A stretch of 64,000 nucleotides of DNA from Mesorhizobium sp. L-8-3 (GTDB lineage Bacteria; Pseudomonadota; Alphaproteobacteria; Rhizobiales; Rhizobiaceae). Positions within the stretch are counted from its first letter, which is position 1; each line of letters begins with the position of its first letter. Where the stretch lies: NCBI RefSeq assembly GCF_016756615.1, contig NZ_AP023262.1, positions 5,395,501 through 5,459,500 of the forward strand, given 5' to 3'. The notes under the pieces were generated by a model. It saw nothing but the letters and a program-made list of their open reading frames with translations, was not told where the DNA came from and made no database searches. The position numbers and the translations under genes were made by a program. Shown here piece after piece: positions 52,187 to 60,539 of the stretch.

Positions 52187-54312
52187 GACTTCTTCCCCCA
52201 ATAGGACGAGAGCGACGTCCAGTTCGGGTCGGCTCCGGGAATCTTGTACCGGCCGACCCGGTTGTTGTAGATGCCGCCGAGATAGAGATAGCCCTTGTGC
52301 TCGCGTATCGAGGTGATCATCGGATGCGCCTCGCCGCCGAGGTCCCAAAGCACGTCGAGCACATTGCCCTCGGCATCGAACTTGATGACGCAGCCGGTGT
52401 TCATATTCGGGTAGAGCCATTCGTCGCGCGCGACCTTGAGGACCATGCGGCGGCGGAACTGCGGCATTCTCAGCGCCAGGTCGAAGACCGGAGAGCGCAT
52501 GCCGCAGAGCGCGCACCAGAAAGTGCCGTCGGAGGCGCGGTTGATGTTGTCGGGGTAGCCGGGAAGGTTGTCGATCACGACTTCCTTGCGGCCCTTCTTG
52601 GGTCCGTCGAACCACCAACGGGTGATGCGGCACCCCCAGGTCTCGGCGAAGAGCAGCGACTGCCCGCCGGGCTCCACGCAGATGCCGTTCGGTAGCTGGA
52701 GGTTCGGCAGCACCGTGCACGAGGAACCGTCCTTGGGGTCGTAGCAGATGATGCGGCCGTTGCCGCGCGCTTCAAGCGCGTCGACCATCCAGTCATACAT
52801 CTCATAGCGTACCGTCGCTTCGGAGAAGAAGATGCGGCCGTCGGGAGCGATGTCGAGATCATCCGCCAGCCTCAGGCGTGAATCGTCCACGACGGACAGC
52901 AGGCTGCGATTGGTCTCGTCGGAGAGCTTCACGACCTTGCGCCCGGGATTGGGCGTGATCATGTAGAGGCCCATGCCGCCCACGCAGCTGTGCAGGTTGC
53001 CCTTGGCGTCGAAGGCCATGCCCAGCGGGTGGCCGCCGATATGGGCGAAGTTCTCCCAGCGTTTGTAGTCGGGCGCGAAGAAGCGGATGATGTCGCCGTG
53101 CCGGCTTCCGCAATAGAGGTTCTCGTCCTTGTCGAAGATGACGTCTTCCGGACCATCGAGTTCGCCGAGGCCGATGGCTTCGACGCCCCGCAGCCTGTCG
53201 TTCAGTGCATAATCGGAGTTGGAACCTTCCGCCGTCTCCGGCAGCGGCGGCAGCCTGAAATAGGTCGGCGAGACATAGGCGCGCGCCAGCACCTTGTGGC
53301 GGTTCTTCAGCCAGCGCACGTCGATGGCGACGGCGAGCAGCAGGATCGAGCCCAGGACCAGCGAGCTTGCGCCGCTGCGCAGTCCCATGCGGATCAGGCT
53401 GTTCTGGACGAGCAGCACGATGATGGTACCGAGCACGGCCTTCACGACAGAGCCGCGGCCGCCGCCGAGGCTGATGCCGCCAAGCACCACGGCGGTGAGC
53501 ACGGTGACCTCCATGCCCATGCCCACGTCGGACCCCGCGCTCGACAGGCGCGCCGCATAAAAGGACGCGGCAAGGCCGACCATGAGGCCGGAGATGACAT
53601 AGGTAGCGCAGACCGTGCGGCGCACCTTTATGCCGGCATTGTAGGCCGACCGGCGTGATCCGCCGACCGCTAGCACATGCCAGCCGAAACGCACGCGGGT
53701 CAGCACGATATGGGCGATGATCGCAACGACCGCGGAGACGACGAGGCTCGCTGGAATGCCGAAGACGGAGCCGATCGCCATGAATTCCCACGCCGCCGAG
53801 GCATTGAAGCCGCGGCCTATGGTCATCGCATATTGCAGGAGAAGCATGTCGACGATGGCGCGCACGATGATCAGCATGACCAGCGTGGTCAGGAAGGCCC
53901 GGAGCCGCAGGTAGCCGATGAGGATGCCGTTGACGAGGCCGACCAGCCCGCCGACCAGCATGACGGCCGGGATACCGACAATGAGCGGCAGTTCCAGATA
54001 GTTTATCAGGGCAAGGGCCGCGAGATTGCACAGCGCGAAGTTCGAGCCGACGCTGAGGTCGATGCCGCCAGCCATCATGACGAAGGTCATGCCGACGGCG
54101 ATGAACAGATATTCGCCGAAGACCCGCGAGATGTCGGACAAGCCCGAGGCCGACAGGAATTCCGGCATTTCGATGCCGAAATAGACCAGCACGACGCCGA
54201 GGATCAGCACCGGTATGGCATTGTCGATCCAGGTCTTCGCCAGCACCTCGCCGACCACATGGTCGGGAACGAGGCGATATCGCCAGCGCGCATAGGTTTC
54301 CGATGCCGACAT
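52183..54312 (-). CDS. ABC sugar permease fused to strictosidine-synthase-like beta-propeller
   Basis: A 709-residue fusion. Residues ~1-330 are a RbsC-type permease with eight to ten helices (GGIDLSVGSNFALCNLAA; GGISLGGGRGSVVKAVLGT motif). A linker (~333-370, RWLKNRHKVLARAYVSP...) leads to a beta-propeller (~375-709): LDGPEDVIFDKDENLYCGSRHGDI, NGICVEPGGQSLLFAETWGCRITRWW, NLPGYPDNINRASDGTFWCAL. RbsC C-termini face the cytoplasm, so the propeller is probably cytoplasmic at the channel exit. There is no internal stop, frameshift or ribosome-binding site between parts. Domain fusion of this kind is unusual. Confidence 0.88.
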   Translation of the reverse strand: MSASETYARWRYRLVPDHVVGEVLAKTWIDNAIPVLILGVVLVYFGIEMPEFLSASGLSDISRVFGEYLFIAVGMTFVMMAGGIDLSVGSNFALCNLAALALINYLELPLIVGIPAVMLVGGLVGLVNGILIGYLRLRAFLTTLVMLIIVRAIVDMLLLQYAMTIGRGFNASAAWEFMAIGSVFGIPASLVVSAVVAIIAHIVLTRVRFGWHVLAVGGSRRSAYNAGIKVRRTVCATYVISGLMVGLAASFYAARLSSAGSDVGMGMEVTVLTAVVLGGISLGGGRGSVVKAVLGTIIVLLVQNSLIRMGLRSGASSLVLGSILLLAVAIDVRWLKNRHKVLARAYVSPTYFRLPPLPETAEGSNSDYALNDRLRGVEAIGLGELDGPEDVIFDKDENLYCGSRHGDIIRFFAPDYKRWENFAHIGGHPLGMAFDAKGNLHSCVGGMGLYMITPNPGRKVVKLSDETNRSLLSVVDDSRLRLADDLDIAPDGRIFFSEATVRYEMYDWMVDALEARGNGRIICYDPKDGSSCTVLPNLQLPNGICVEPGGQSLLFAETWGCRITRWWFDGPKKGRKEVVIDNLPGYPDNINRASDGTFWCALCGMRSPVFDLALRMPQFRRRMVLKVARDEWLYPNMNTGCVIKFDAEGNVLDVLWDLGGEAHPMITSIREHKGYLYLGGIYNNRVGRYKIPGADPNWTSLSSYWGKKS

Positions 54313-54392
54313 CCGAAGCTCCGTCTCGGCGCAAGATGGGCCGCCATGCGCCTGTGCAATGATCTGATTGCGGGCGACAGCCGCTGCGAAGT

Positions 54393-54421
54393 AAAAAGCG
54401 ACGACGCGGCGGAGCCGCGTC
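54393..54421 (-). terminator. Hairpin plus T-tract after the binding-protein gene
   Basis: On the minus strand GACGCGGC pairs with GCCGCGTC (54414-54421 and 54403-54410) around a 3-nt loop and is followed by GC and five T residues (complement of 54393-54397). Placed between the binding-protein gene and the fusion gene, it would reduce downstream expression, as is common for binding-protein-dependent systems. Confidence 0.7.
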
Positions 54422-54440
54422 GCCAGTCAGGGCATGATCA

Positions 54441-55463
54441 TCAGCCGCCGGAAGCCTTCAACTCGTCCAGCGTCCAGCAGGACGACGGCGTCAACGTCTC
54501 CTTGGTGATGCGCTTCAGCGGCGTGTAGAGCGCGAAGGGCGCGCTGCCCGGGGCCGGCTTGGTCTGGAGCAGGATCTTCACAGCGGAGTTCAGGTCGCGC
54601 GCCTGGCCCGGCACATCGTAGCTATAATAGGCATCGAAGTTGCCGTTCTCGATATTGTCGCAGGCGGCTGCCTTGTTGCCGCCGCCCGAGGTGACCAGGA
54701 ACACCTGTTCGGACATGTTGGCCTCGCGCAGCGCCGCGGCGGTTCCGACGTCCTGCCCGTCCCACAGACCGAGGATACCGCACAGGTCCGGGTGCTGCTT
54801 CAGGATGGTCGAGGTGATGGCGTGGGCCTTGGTCGCATCCCAGTCGGCGGCCTGCGTGGCGACGACCTGGATGTCGGGATGCTGTGCGAAGACGTCGGCA
54901 GCACCCTGCCCCGAAATGGTCGCGGTGGGGGTCGCCAGCATGCCCTGGATGAAGGCGACCTTGCCGTTCTTGCCGCTCTCCTTGCCGCAGGCCTTCACCA
55001 CCTCCTCGGCCTGCTTGACGCCCATCTCGTACCAGTCGGTACCGACATAGGCGTCGCCGTTGGTGACCGACTTGAGATTGATCTGGACGACGTTGATTCC
55101 CGCTGCCATGGCCTTCGGGACGATACGGTTATAGGCCTGCATGTCGAGCGGATGGAGGATCAGCACGTCGGGCTTCTCGGCTATGAAGCCGTTGGCGGCC
55201 TGGGTCCCGGCTTCGGTGTTCCAGTTGGGGTCCCGCACCTCGACCGCGTAGCCCAGCGCCTTGGCCTGGTTCTGCAGGCCGGCATTCCAGCCCTCGGTCA
55301 GGTCGAAGCCCATGGAAAGAGGCACGAAGCCGACCTTCTTGCCCTTGAGCGTGTCGTAGTAGGTTTTCGACTGACCGTCATCGAAGGGCTCCGAATGAGC
55401 CGGCGGCAAGACCGCCGTCAGCGACACGGTTGCGGCGAGCGCGAGCAGTTTCAGGCTTTTCAT
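54441..55463 (-). CDS. Sugar-type periplasmic binding protein (RbsB-like)
   Basis: A 340-residue protein with a signal peptide (about 1-24, PAHSEP). The peripla_BP_4 fold shows GKKVGFVPLSMGFDLTEGWNAGLQNQAKALGYAVEV, EKPDVLILHPLDMQAYNRIVPKAMAAGINVVQIN and DLCGILGLWDGQDVGTAAALREA. It binds a ligand in the periplasm for the importer. Ligand is unknown; the family takes pentoses, hexoses, polyols and autoinducer-2. Confidence 0.92.
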   Translation of the reverse strand: MKSLKLLALAATVSLTAVLPPAHSEPFDDGQSKTYYDTLKGKKVGFVPLSMGFDLTEGWNAGLQNQAKALGYAVEVRDPNWNTEAGTQAANGFIAEKPDVLILHPLDMQAYNRIVPKAMAAGINVVQINLKSVTNGDAYVGTDWYEMGVKQAEEVVKACGKESGKNGKVAFIQGMLATPTATISGQGAADVFAQHPDIQVVATQAADWDATKAHAITSTILKQHPDLCGILGLWDGQDVGTAAALREANMSEQVFLVTSGGGNKAAACDNIENGNFDAYYSYDVPGQARDLNSAVKILLQTKPAPGSAPFALYTPLKRITKETLTPSSCWTLDELKASGG

Positions 55464-55526
55464 TTGCTTTCCTCCACTTGTCTGGTCCTTACTGGCGCGG
55501 CCGTTCCTCCACGGCCGCGGCGGGTC

Positions 55527-55568
55527 AGATACGGCTGCGCCGATCAGAGATACGGCTGCGCCGATCAG
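55527..55568. repeat. 21-bp tandem duplication across the permease stop codon
   Basis: AGATACGGCTGCGCCGATCAG occurs twice (55527-55547 and 55548-55568). The second copy contains the permease stop codon, so the duplication has copied the last codons and the stop into the intergenic region. Confidence 0.9.
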
Positions 55569-56533
55569 ATATCCCCATGCTGCGCCGTCTGTTCGTCCCG
55601 GGGATTGAGAAGCGTGTCGATCACGATCGCGGCGAGCAGGATCACGCTCTTCAGGATGTTCTGCATGGTGTAGGTGAGGTTCATGATCGTCATGCCGTTG
55701 AGCAGGATGCCGATGAGCAGCGTGCCGACGATCACATTGCGGATGCCGCCCTTGCCGCCAGAAAGGCCGATGCCGCCGAGCACGACCACGAGGATGACGT
55801 CGTAGACCTGGGTCGACAGGGCGACACGTGTGTTCATGCTGGAAACCGCGGTCGCGGTGACGATGCCGGCCACGAAGGCGATCACGGCGATCAGCACATA
55901 TTGCACCACCATCATCGGCCGCACGGGGATACCCGTGATACGTGCCGCCAGCGGATTGTCGCCCATGCCGTAGATGAAGCGGCCCGGCTTCAGATAGCGC
56001 AGGAACAGAAAGGCCATCAGCGCGATCGCCGCGAATATGACGACCGAAGTCGGGACCCCGAGGATGCGGCCGCTGCCGATACGATAGAACCAGCCGTCTC
56101 CCGCCGGCAGGTAGACCACGTCGACATTGACGAGCCATGTCTTGCCGAAGCCGTAGACGAGGATGCCCACGGCCAGGGTGGCGAAGATCGCCGGGATCTC
56201 GACATAGGCGACGAGCACGCCGTTGATCAGCCCGACGAGGATGACGAAACCCAGCGCCCAAAGAAGGGCGACCGGGATGGGCGCGCCGTTGTTGAGCATG
56301 TCGAGCAGCCAGGCGACCGAGAGCGCCATCGTGGCGACCATCGAAAGGTCGATGCCCCGCCCGATGATGGCCAGCGCCATACCGACACCCAGGATACCCA
56401 GGATGGAGACGTTCTGGACCAGCGACAACAGGTTCCCCGGGTCGAGAAACCCATTGAGCGAAACCGAGAAGAACAGGAACAGCGCCGCTGCGATAAGCAG
56501 GACGATGCGCTCCTGGTTCAGGCGATGGATCAT
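55565..56533 (-). CDS. Sugar ABC transporter permease (RbsC type)
   Basis: A 322-residue permease with eight to ten helices: GVGMALAIIGRGIDLSMVATMALSVAWL, and GGIGLSGGKGGIRNVIVGTLLIGILLNG. It is the first gene of the operon (permease, binding protein, permease-propeller, propeller, ATPase). The GAGGAGAGC ribosome-binding site supports ATG 56533 over an upstream in-frame ATG at 56566. With the fusion protein it probably forms a heterodimeric channel. Confidence 0.92.
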   Translation of the reverse strand: MIHRLNQERIVLLIAAALFLFFSVSLNGFLDPGNLLSLVQNVSILGILGVGMALAIIGRGIDLSMVATMALSVAWLLDMLNNGAPIPVALLWALGFVILVGLINGVLVAYVEIPAIFATLAVGILVYGFGKTWLVNVDVVYLPAGDGWFYRIGSGRILGVPTSVVIFAAIALMAFLFLRYLKPGRFIYGMGDNPLAARITGIPVRPMMVVQYVLIAVIAFVAGIVTATAVSSMNTRVALSTQVYDVILVVVLGGIGLSGGKGGIRNVIVGTLLIGILLNGMTIMNLTYTMQNILKSVILLAAIVIDTLLNPRDEQTAQHGDI

Positions 56534-56594
56534 GACGGCGCTCTCCTCCCGAGACCGCAGCCCCATGCCACCACAGGCGCCGGGGCATCATTAA

Positions 56595-56628
56595 ATGAAT
56601 TATGTTCACTACGAGGTAGATTTGTCAA
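56595..56628 (-). promoter_or_regulatory. Sigma70-like promoter with overlapping operator for the sugar importer
   Basis: On the minus strand TTGACA (complement of 56623-56628) and CATAAT (complement of 56599-56604) are 18 bp apart. The plus-strand sequence ATGAATTATGTTCAC (56595-56609) overlaps the -10 and resembles sites at 56727-56741 and 63777-63792, suggesting TetR repression. Confidence 0.6.
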
Positions 56629-56726
56629 CGACAATACAGCGTCCGGCAAAAGCAAAAATTCCATGCAAGGCTTGAAAATGGCGTCGGAACCCAACAAAGG
56701 ATGAACCACAGGACATCGTGCATAAA

Positions 56727-56741
56727 ATGAATGTAATTCAC
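56727..56741. promoter_or_regulatory. Operator-like palindrome between importer and tetR
   Basis: ATGAATGTAATTCAC contains the perfect dyad TGAAT-GTA-ATTCA (56728-56740). It matches the ends of the importer operator, and is a candidate binding site of the TetR at 57036. The rest of the ~400 bp gap (56629-57035) shows no gene. Confidence 0.5.
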
Positions 56742-57035
56742 CAACGGTCATCCAAGGTCCGAGCCCGAGGTTGTATGGCTCCGCGCTCCTGCGACCCGGG
56801 AGCCCTGTCGCCCAAGGGCTTGTCTTCGCTTGGCCGAACTCTTCGCCGCCGAAGATCGAGCTTCACGCATCTGCTCTCTTTTCCAGGGCAGCTCTGCGCA
56901 ACCTGCGGTATATGGATCACGATGAGGGACGCGAGGATTCGGCCCGACTTGCGAAGACGGTCGCCGAATCCTAGGAAGGACATAGGCGCTCGCTTCACGC
57001 GAGCCGGCACCAGAATGGCGAACAGGAGACGTCTC

Positions 57036-57740
57036 ATGGCGCAGACGGGCACAAGGCGGCAGGTCAATCGCCTGCCGGCCGAGCGTCGGATAGCCGATAT
57101 CATGCTTGCCGCCCGCGCGGTGTTCACCGAGAAGGGCTACAATGACGCGCTGATCTCGGACATCGCCGAGCGGGCCGGCGTCGTGGAAGGCAGCATCTAT
57201 CGCTTCTTCACCAACAAGCGGGACCTTCTGGTCAGGGTCGTCGAGCATTGGTACGAGGAGATGATCGCCAGCGACGACGAGCAGTTCGCCGGCGTGCGCG
57301 GCACATGGAACCGGATCCGCTTCATCATCCATCATCACCTGGCGTCGATCCGGCGCGAGCCGGCGCTGAGCCGTTTGGTCTTCCAGGAGCTTCGGCCCGA
57401 TCCGGACTACCGTTCGACGCGACTCTTCCAGCTCAACCAGGCCTATACGTACCGCATCATCGACGTGGTTAAGGCAGGTGTGGCCGAAGGCGAGTTGCGC
57501 ACCGACATCTCGCCGTCGCTCGTCCGCGACATGGTCTATGGCTGCATCGAACATCGCACCTGGGCATTCCTCCGCAACGAAGGCGACTTCGAGCTCGACA
57601 CGACGGCCGATGGCATCACCGACATCGTCTATCGGGGCCTCGTCGTGGATCGCCAGCCGCTCCATGATCCTGTCTCCGACACCTTGTCGCGCCTGGAAAG
57701 CGTCACCGCCCGCCTCGAGCGCCTGGCTCCGTCCATTTAG
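57036..57740 (+). CDS. TetR-family regulator of the importer/acyl-CoA loci
   Basis: A 234-residue TetR protein. The HTH reads RIADIMLAARAVFTEKGYNDALISDIAERAGVVEGSIYRFFTNKRDLLVRVVEHW. The C-terminal domain (about 80-234) is helical and similar to TetR_C regulators of fatty-acid-type catabolism. ATG 57036 follows a CAGGAGAC ribosome-binding site; an in-frame ATG at 57015 is possible. It sits between the sugar importer and the CoA pathway and overlaps the 3' end of the latter by 4 nt on the opposite strand. Confidence 0.88.
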   Translation: MAQTGTRRQVNRLPAERRIADIMLAARAVFTEKGYNDALISDIAERAGVVEGSIYRFFTNKRDLLVRVVEHWYEEMIASDDEQFAGVRGTWNRIRFIIHHHLASIRREPALSRLVFQELRPDPDYRSTRLFQLNQAYTYRIIDVVKAGVAEGELRTDISPSLVRDMVYGCIEHRTWAFLRNEGDFELDTTADGITDIVYRGLVVDRQPLHDPVSDTLSRLESVTARLERLAPSI

Positions 57741-58741
57741 AGCGGGTAGCCAGCAAGCTTCCCGTCCTCGATCCGCTCGATATATTCGGTCATTCCGTAC
57801 CCCTGCCGGTTGTCCCATTCGAAGCGAGTGAAGCCTTCCGCGATGCGCGACACGAGTATCTCGCCATCGGCCTTGCGCCGGTTGCGCAGCGGAGCGAGCT
57901 TGATGATTTCGCCGGTGATCCTCGCCTTCCGCTTTGCGGTTCTCACGCCCAGCACCAGACGCGCAGGGTCCTGCGCCTGCGTCCACTCGGTCGAAACATC
58001 CATATCGACGACCTCCTCATAGTCGCCGTCGACCAGAAGCACGCCCTGGCGGCGAGAGACGCCGTTCTTGTCGGTGATCTTGAGCAGCATGAAGCCATCG
58101 CCATTGGCGAAATTGGCGATGAACAGGCGGTAGTAGAAAATCGCCTGCCAATAGCGCGGGCCCCAGGAGTGATCGCGCCAGCCGCGGCCGTCGATCGGCC
58201 AGCTTTCATGACCGACCCGGATGTCGCCCCGAACTCGCCCATGCTGGTTGAAATGGCCGAACGAGAAGTCGCGGCCGTACATCGTCTGTACGGTTTCGTC
58301 GACGGGTTCACCGCCATGGATCGGCGATTCCGCCTCATGCACCCAGGCGACCTCGCCCGGCAGCCTCGGCCCCGACGCGAACAGCGTCTGCGGTTCACGC
58401 AAGGCCTCGGGATCATCGACGATGATCAGTTCGCCGGCAAAGCGCATCGACACTTTTCTGAAAGGCTCGATCACCGAATAGGAAAGGCCGCCAGCGTCGA
58501 AACGCTCATTGCTGGCGATCGCCGGGCGCTGGAACTGGCAGGCGATGCGGCCGTCGGGCAGATAAAGACAGACCGACAGTTCCGCATAACCCTCGTTGAC
58601 GCGGTTGCCGAGACGCATCCAGCCGCCCACGGGAGAGGCCGTGTTGAAGCCGTTTGTGTAGACGCTTTCATTGAAATTGCTCGACCCGTCGGGCTGATGC
58701 ATCAGCTCGTCCTCGGGTCGCATCACGAACTTCTTCGCCAT
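57737..58741 (-). CDS. DUF7064/DUF7065-like protein of a CoA-dependent pathway
   Basis: A 334-residue protein of beta-rich composition. It begins KKFVMRPEDELMHQPDGSSNFNESVY and has WPIDGRGWRDHSWGPRYWQAIFYYRLFIANF, a motif seen in proteins annotated with DUF7064/7065 and in distant tocopherol-cyclase or AttH-like lipocalin folds. It may bind a hydrophobic intermediate or act as a cyclase/hydratase-like enzyme; unproven. It is the last gene of the minus-strand acyl-CoA operon. Start ATG 58741 (MAKKFVM). Confidence 0.6.
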   Translation of the reverse strand: MAKKFVMRPEDELMHQPDGSSNFNESVYTNGFNTASPVGGWMRLGNRVNEGYAELSVCLYLPDGRIACQFQRPAIASNERFDAGGLSYSVIEPFRKVSMRFAGELIIVDDPEALREPQTLFASGPRLPGEVAWVHEAESPIHGGEPVDETVQTMYGRDFSFGHFNQHGRVRGDIRVGHESWPIDGRGWRDHSWGPRYWQAIFYYRLFIANFANGDGFMLLKITDKNGVSRRQGVLLVDGDYEEVVDMDVSTEWTQAQDPARLVLGVRTAKRKARITGEIIKLAPLRNRRKADGEILVSRIAEGFTRFEWDNRQGYGMTEYIERIEDGKLAGYPL

Positions 58742-58769
58742 GGTCTGATCCCTCCTGCTGGCCATGCGC

Positions 58770-59225
58770 TCAGTCGGCGCGAACCACCACCTTCATGCGG
58801 CCGCGCTGCACGACCTCTTCGTTTTGATTGACGACCTCCAGCACGAAGGTCGCCAGGTTGCGGCCGGGCTTCGACGTCGGCCGCAACTCCTCGACCGTCA
58901 CGCGCGACCGGATCGTGTCGCCGAGCTTCACTGGCCCCGAAAAATCCCAGTTCAGGTTGACCAGGCCGATGACCCGCTCTCCCAATATGCCGGTATGGGT
59001 GAGCATCCCGATCGCCGTGGCCATCCCCAACGGCCCATGCGCGATACGCGTGCCGTGAGGCGTCGTCCTGGCGAAGACTTCGTCCACATGGACGGGCGTG
59101 AAGTCGCCCACCAGTCCGGCAAAGAGGTTGACATCCCCCTCGCCGATCGTCCGCCCTGGCGTTACCAGCTTCACACCTTGTTCTAGAGAGTTCATGATCA
59201 AAGCCTTGTTTTCACTTACTTTCAT
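58770..59225 (-). CDS. MaoC-like hot-dog dehydratase
   Basis: A 151-residue MaoC domain protein. The catalytic hot-dog motif reads FAGLVGDFTPVHVDEVFA with Asp and His placed as in (R)-enoyl-CoA hydratases, followed by RIAHGPLGMATAIGML. It probably hydrates an enoyl-CoA after the dehydrogenase. The start (TGATG) overlaps the dehydrogenase stop by one base. Confidence 0.9.
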   Translation of the reverse strand: MKVSENKALIMNSLEQGVKLVTPGRTIGEGDVNLFAGLVGDFTPVHVDEVFARTTPHGTRIAHGPLGMATAIGMLTHTGILGERVIGLVNLNWDFSGPVKLGDTIRSRVTVEELRPTSKPGRNLATFVLEVVNQNEEVVQRGRMKVVVRAD

Positions 59226-60430
59226 CAAGCGTAGCGAGCCAGTTCGACACGGGCAAGCGCCTCGCGGTGGACCTCGTCCGGTCCGTCGCCAATTCGCAGG
59301 AAGCGTGTCTCCGCGAAGGCTTCGGCAAGGAAGAAGTCCTGGCTCAGCCCGCCGCCGCCATGCACCTGGATCGCGCGGTCGATCACCGCTCCGGCCATCG
59401 TCGGCACCACGATCTTGGCGATCGCGATGTCGTTCCGGGCGGCCTTGTTGCCGATCGTGTCCATCATCCAGGCCGCCTTCAGCGTCATCAGGCGGCCCTG
59501 CTCGATGTCGCAACGCGACTGGCCGATCGCCTGGCGCACCGCCCCCATCTCGGCCAGCGTCGAGCCGAAGGCCGTCCGCGATGCCGAACGCTTGCACATG
59601 ATCTCCAGCGCCCGCTCGGCGAGCCCGATGAAACGCATGCAGTGGTGTATGCGGCCGGGGCCGAGCCTGCCTTGCGCGATCTCGAAGCCGCGCCCCTCGC
59701 CGAGCAGCATGTTCCCGGCCGGGATACGCACATCCCTGAACACCACCTCGCCATGGCCGAGCGGCGCGTGCTCGTATCCGTAGACCGACAGCGCCCGCTC
59801 CACCGTGACCCCTGGCGCGTCCATCGGCACCAGGACCATCGACTGCTGCTTGTGTTTTGGCGCGGACGGGTCGCTTTTGCCCATCACGATCGCCACCTTG
59901 CAGCGCTCCGACGGCGCGCCGGTGACCCACCATTTGCGGCCGTTGATCACATAGTGGTCGCCGTCGCGCCGGATCTCCGTCTCGATATTGGTCGCGTCCG
60001 ACGAAGCGACCCTGGGCTCGGTCATGGCGAAGCAGGAACGGATTTCGGCCTCGAGCAACGGCTTCAGCCAGCGCTCTTTCTGCATGTCAGTCCCGTAGAT
60101 CGACAGGATCTCCATATTTCCGACATCTGGCGCGTTGCAGTTGAAGATCTCCGGCGCGGCGAGGGACCGGCCGAGCACCTCGCACAGATGGCCGTATTCG
60201 TAGTTGGAAAGGCCCTGCCCTTCGGAGCCGTGATTGTAGAAGAGGTTCCACAGTCCCTGCGCCCGCGCCTTCGCCTGCAACTCGCCAAGCAGCGGACGCG
60301 GAGCCCATTTGTCCTTACCCTCGCGCGACGGCGCCAGGAGCGCGTGCTCGTTGGGATAGACATGTTCTGCCATGAAGGTCTCGAGCCGCTCCCTGAGCGC
60401 CCTGGCCCGATCCGAAAGCTCTGCGAACAT
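59225..60430 (-). CDS. Acyl-CoA dehydrogenase
   Basis: A 401-residue flavoenzyme. Family segments: CFAMTEPRVASSDATNIETEIRRDGDHYVINGRKWWVTGA, SVYGYEHAPLGHGEVVFRDVRIP and AIQVHGGGGLSQDFFLAEAFAETRFLRIGDGPDEVHRE (C-terminal Arg/Glu region). It oxidises an acyl-CoA to the enoyl-CoA. The ATG at 60430 (MFAELSD) is used. It lies between the ligase and MaoC genes in the same operon. Confidence 0.93.
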   Translation of the reverse strand: MFAELSDRARALRERLETFMAEHVYPNEHALLAPSREGKDKWAPRPLLGELQAKARAQGLWNLFYNHGSEGQGLSNYEYGHLCEVLGRSLAAPEIFNCNAPDVGNMEILSIYGTDMQKERWLKPLLEAEIRSCFAMTEPRVASSDATNIETEIRRDGDHYVINGRKWWVTGAPSERCKVAIVMGKSDPSAPKHKQQSMVLVPMDAPGVTVERALSVYGYEHAPLGHGEVVFRDVRIPAGNMLLGEGRGFEIAQGRLGPGRIHHCMRFIGLAERALEIMCKRSASRTAFGSTLAEMGAVRQAIGQSRCDIEQGRLMTLKAAWMMDTIGNKAARNDIAIAKIVVPTMAGAVIDRAIQVHGGGGLSQDFFLAEAFAETRFLRIGDGPDEVHREALARVELARYA

Positions 60431-60539
60431 CGATGCTCCTCGCCTGCGGCGCCGCGCGCCCTTCCGGACGCTTCCAGCGTCGCTTTGACATTGTTCATTC
60501 CCCGCACCGCGCCCTTCGGCGGTCGGCACGCCGGCGCCG

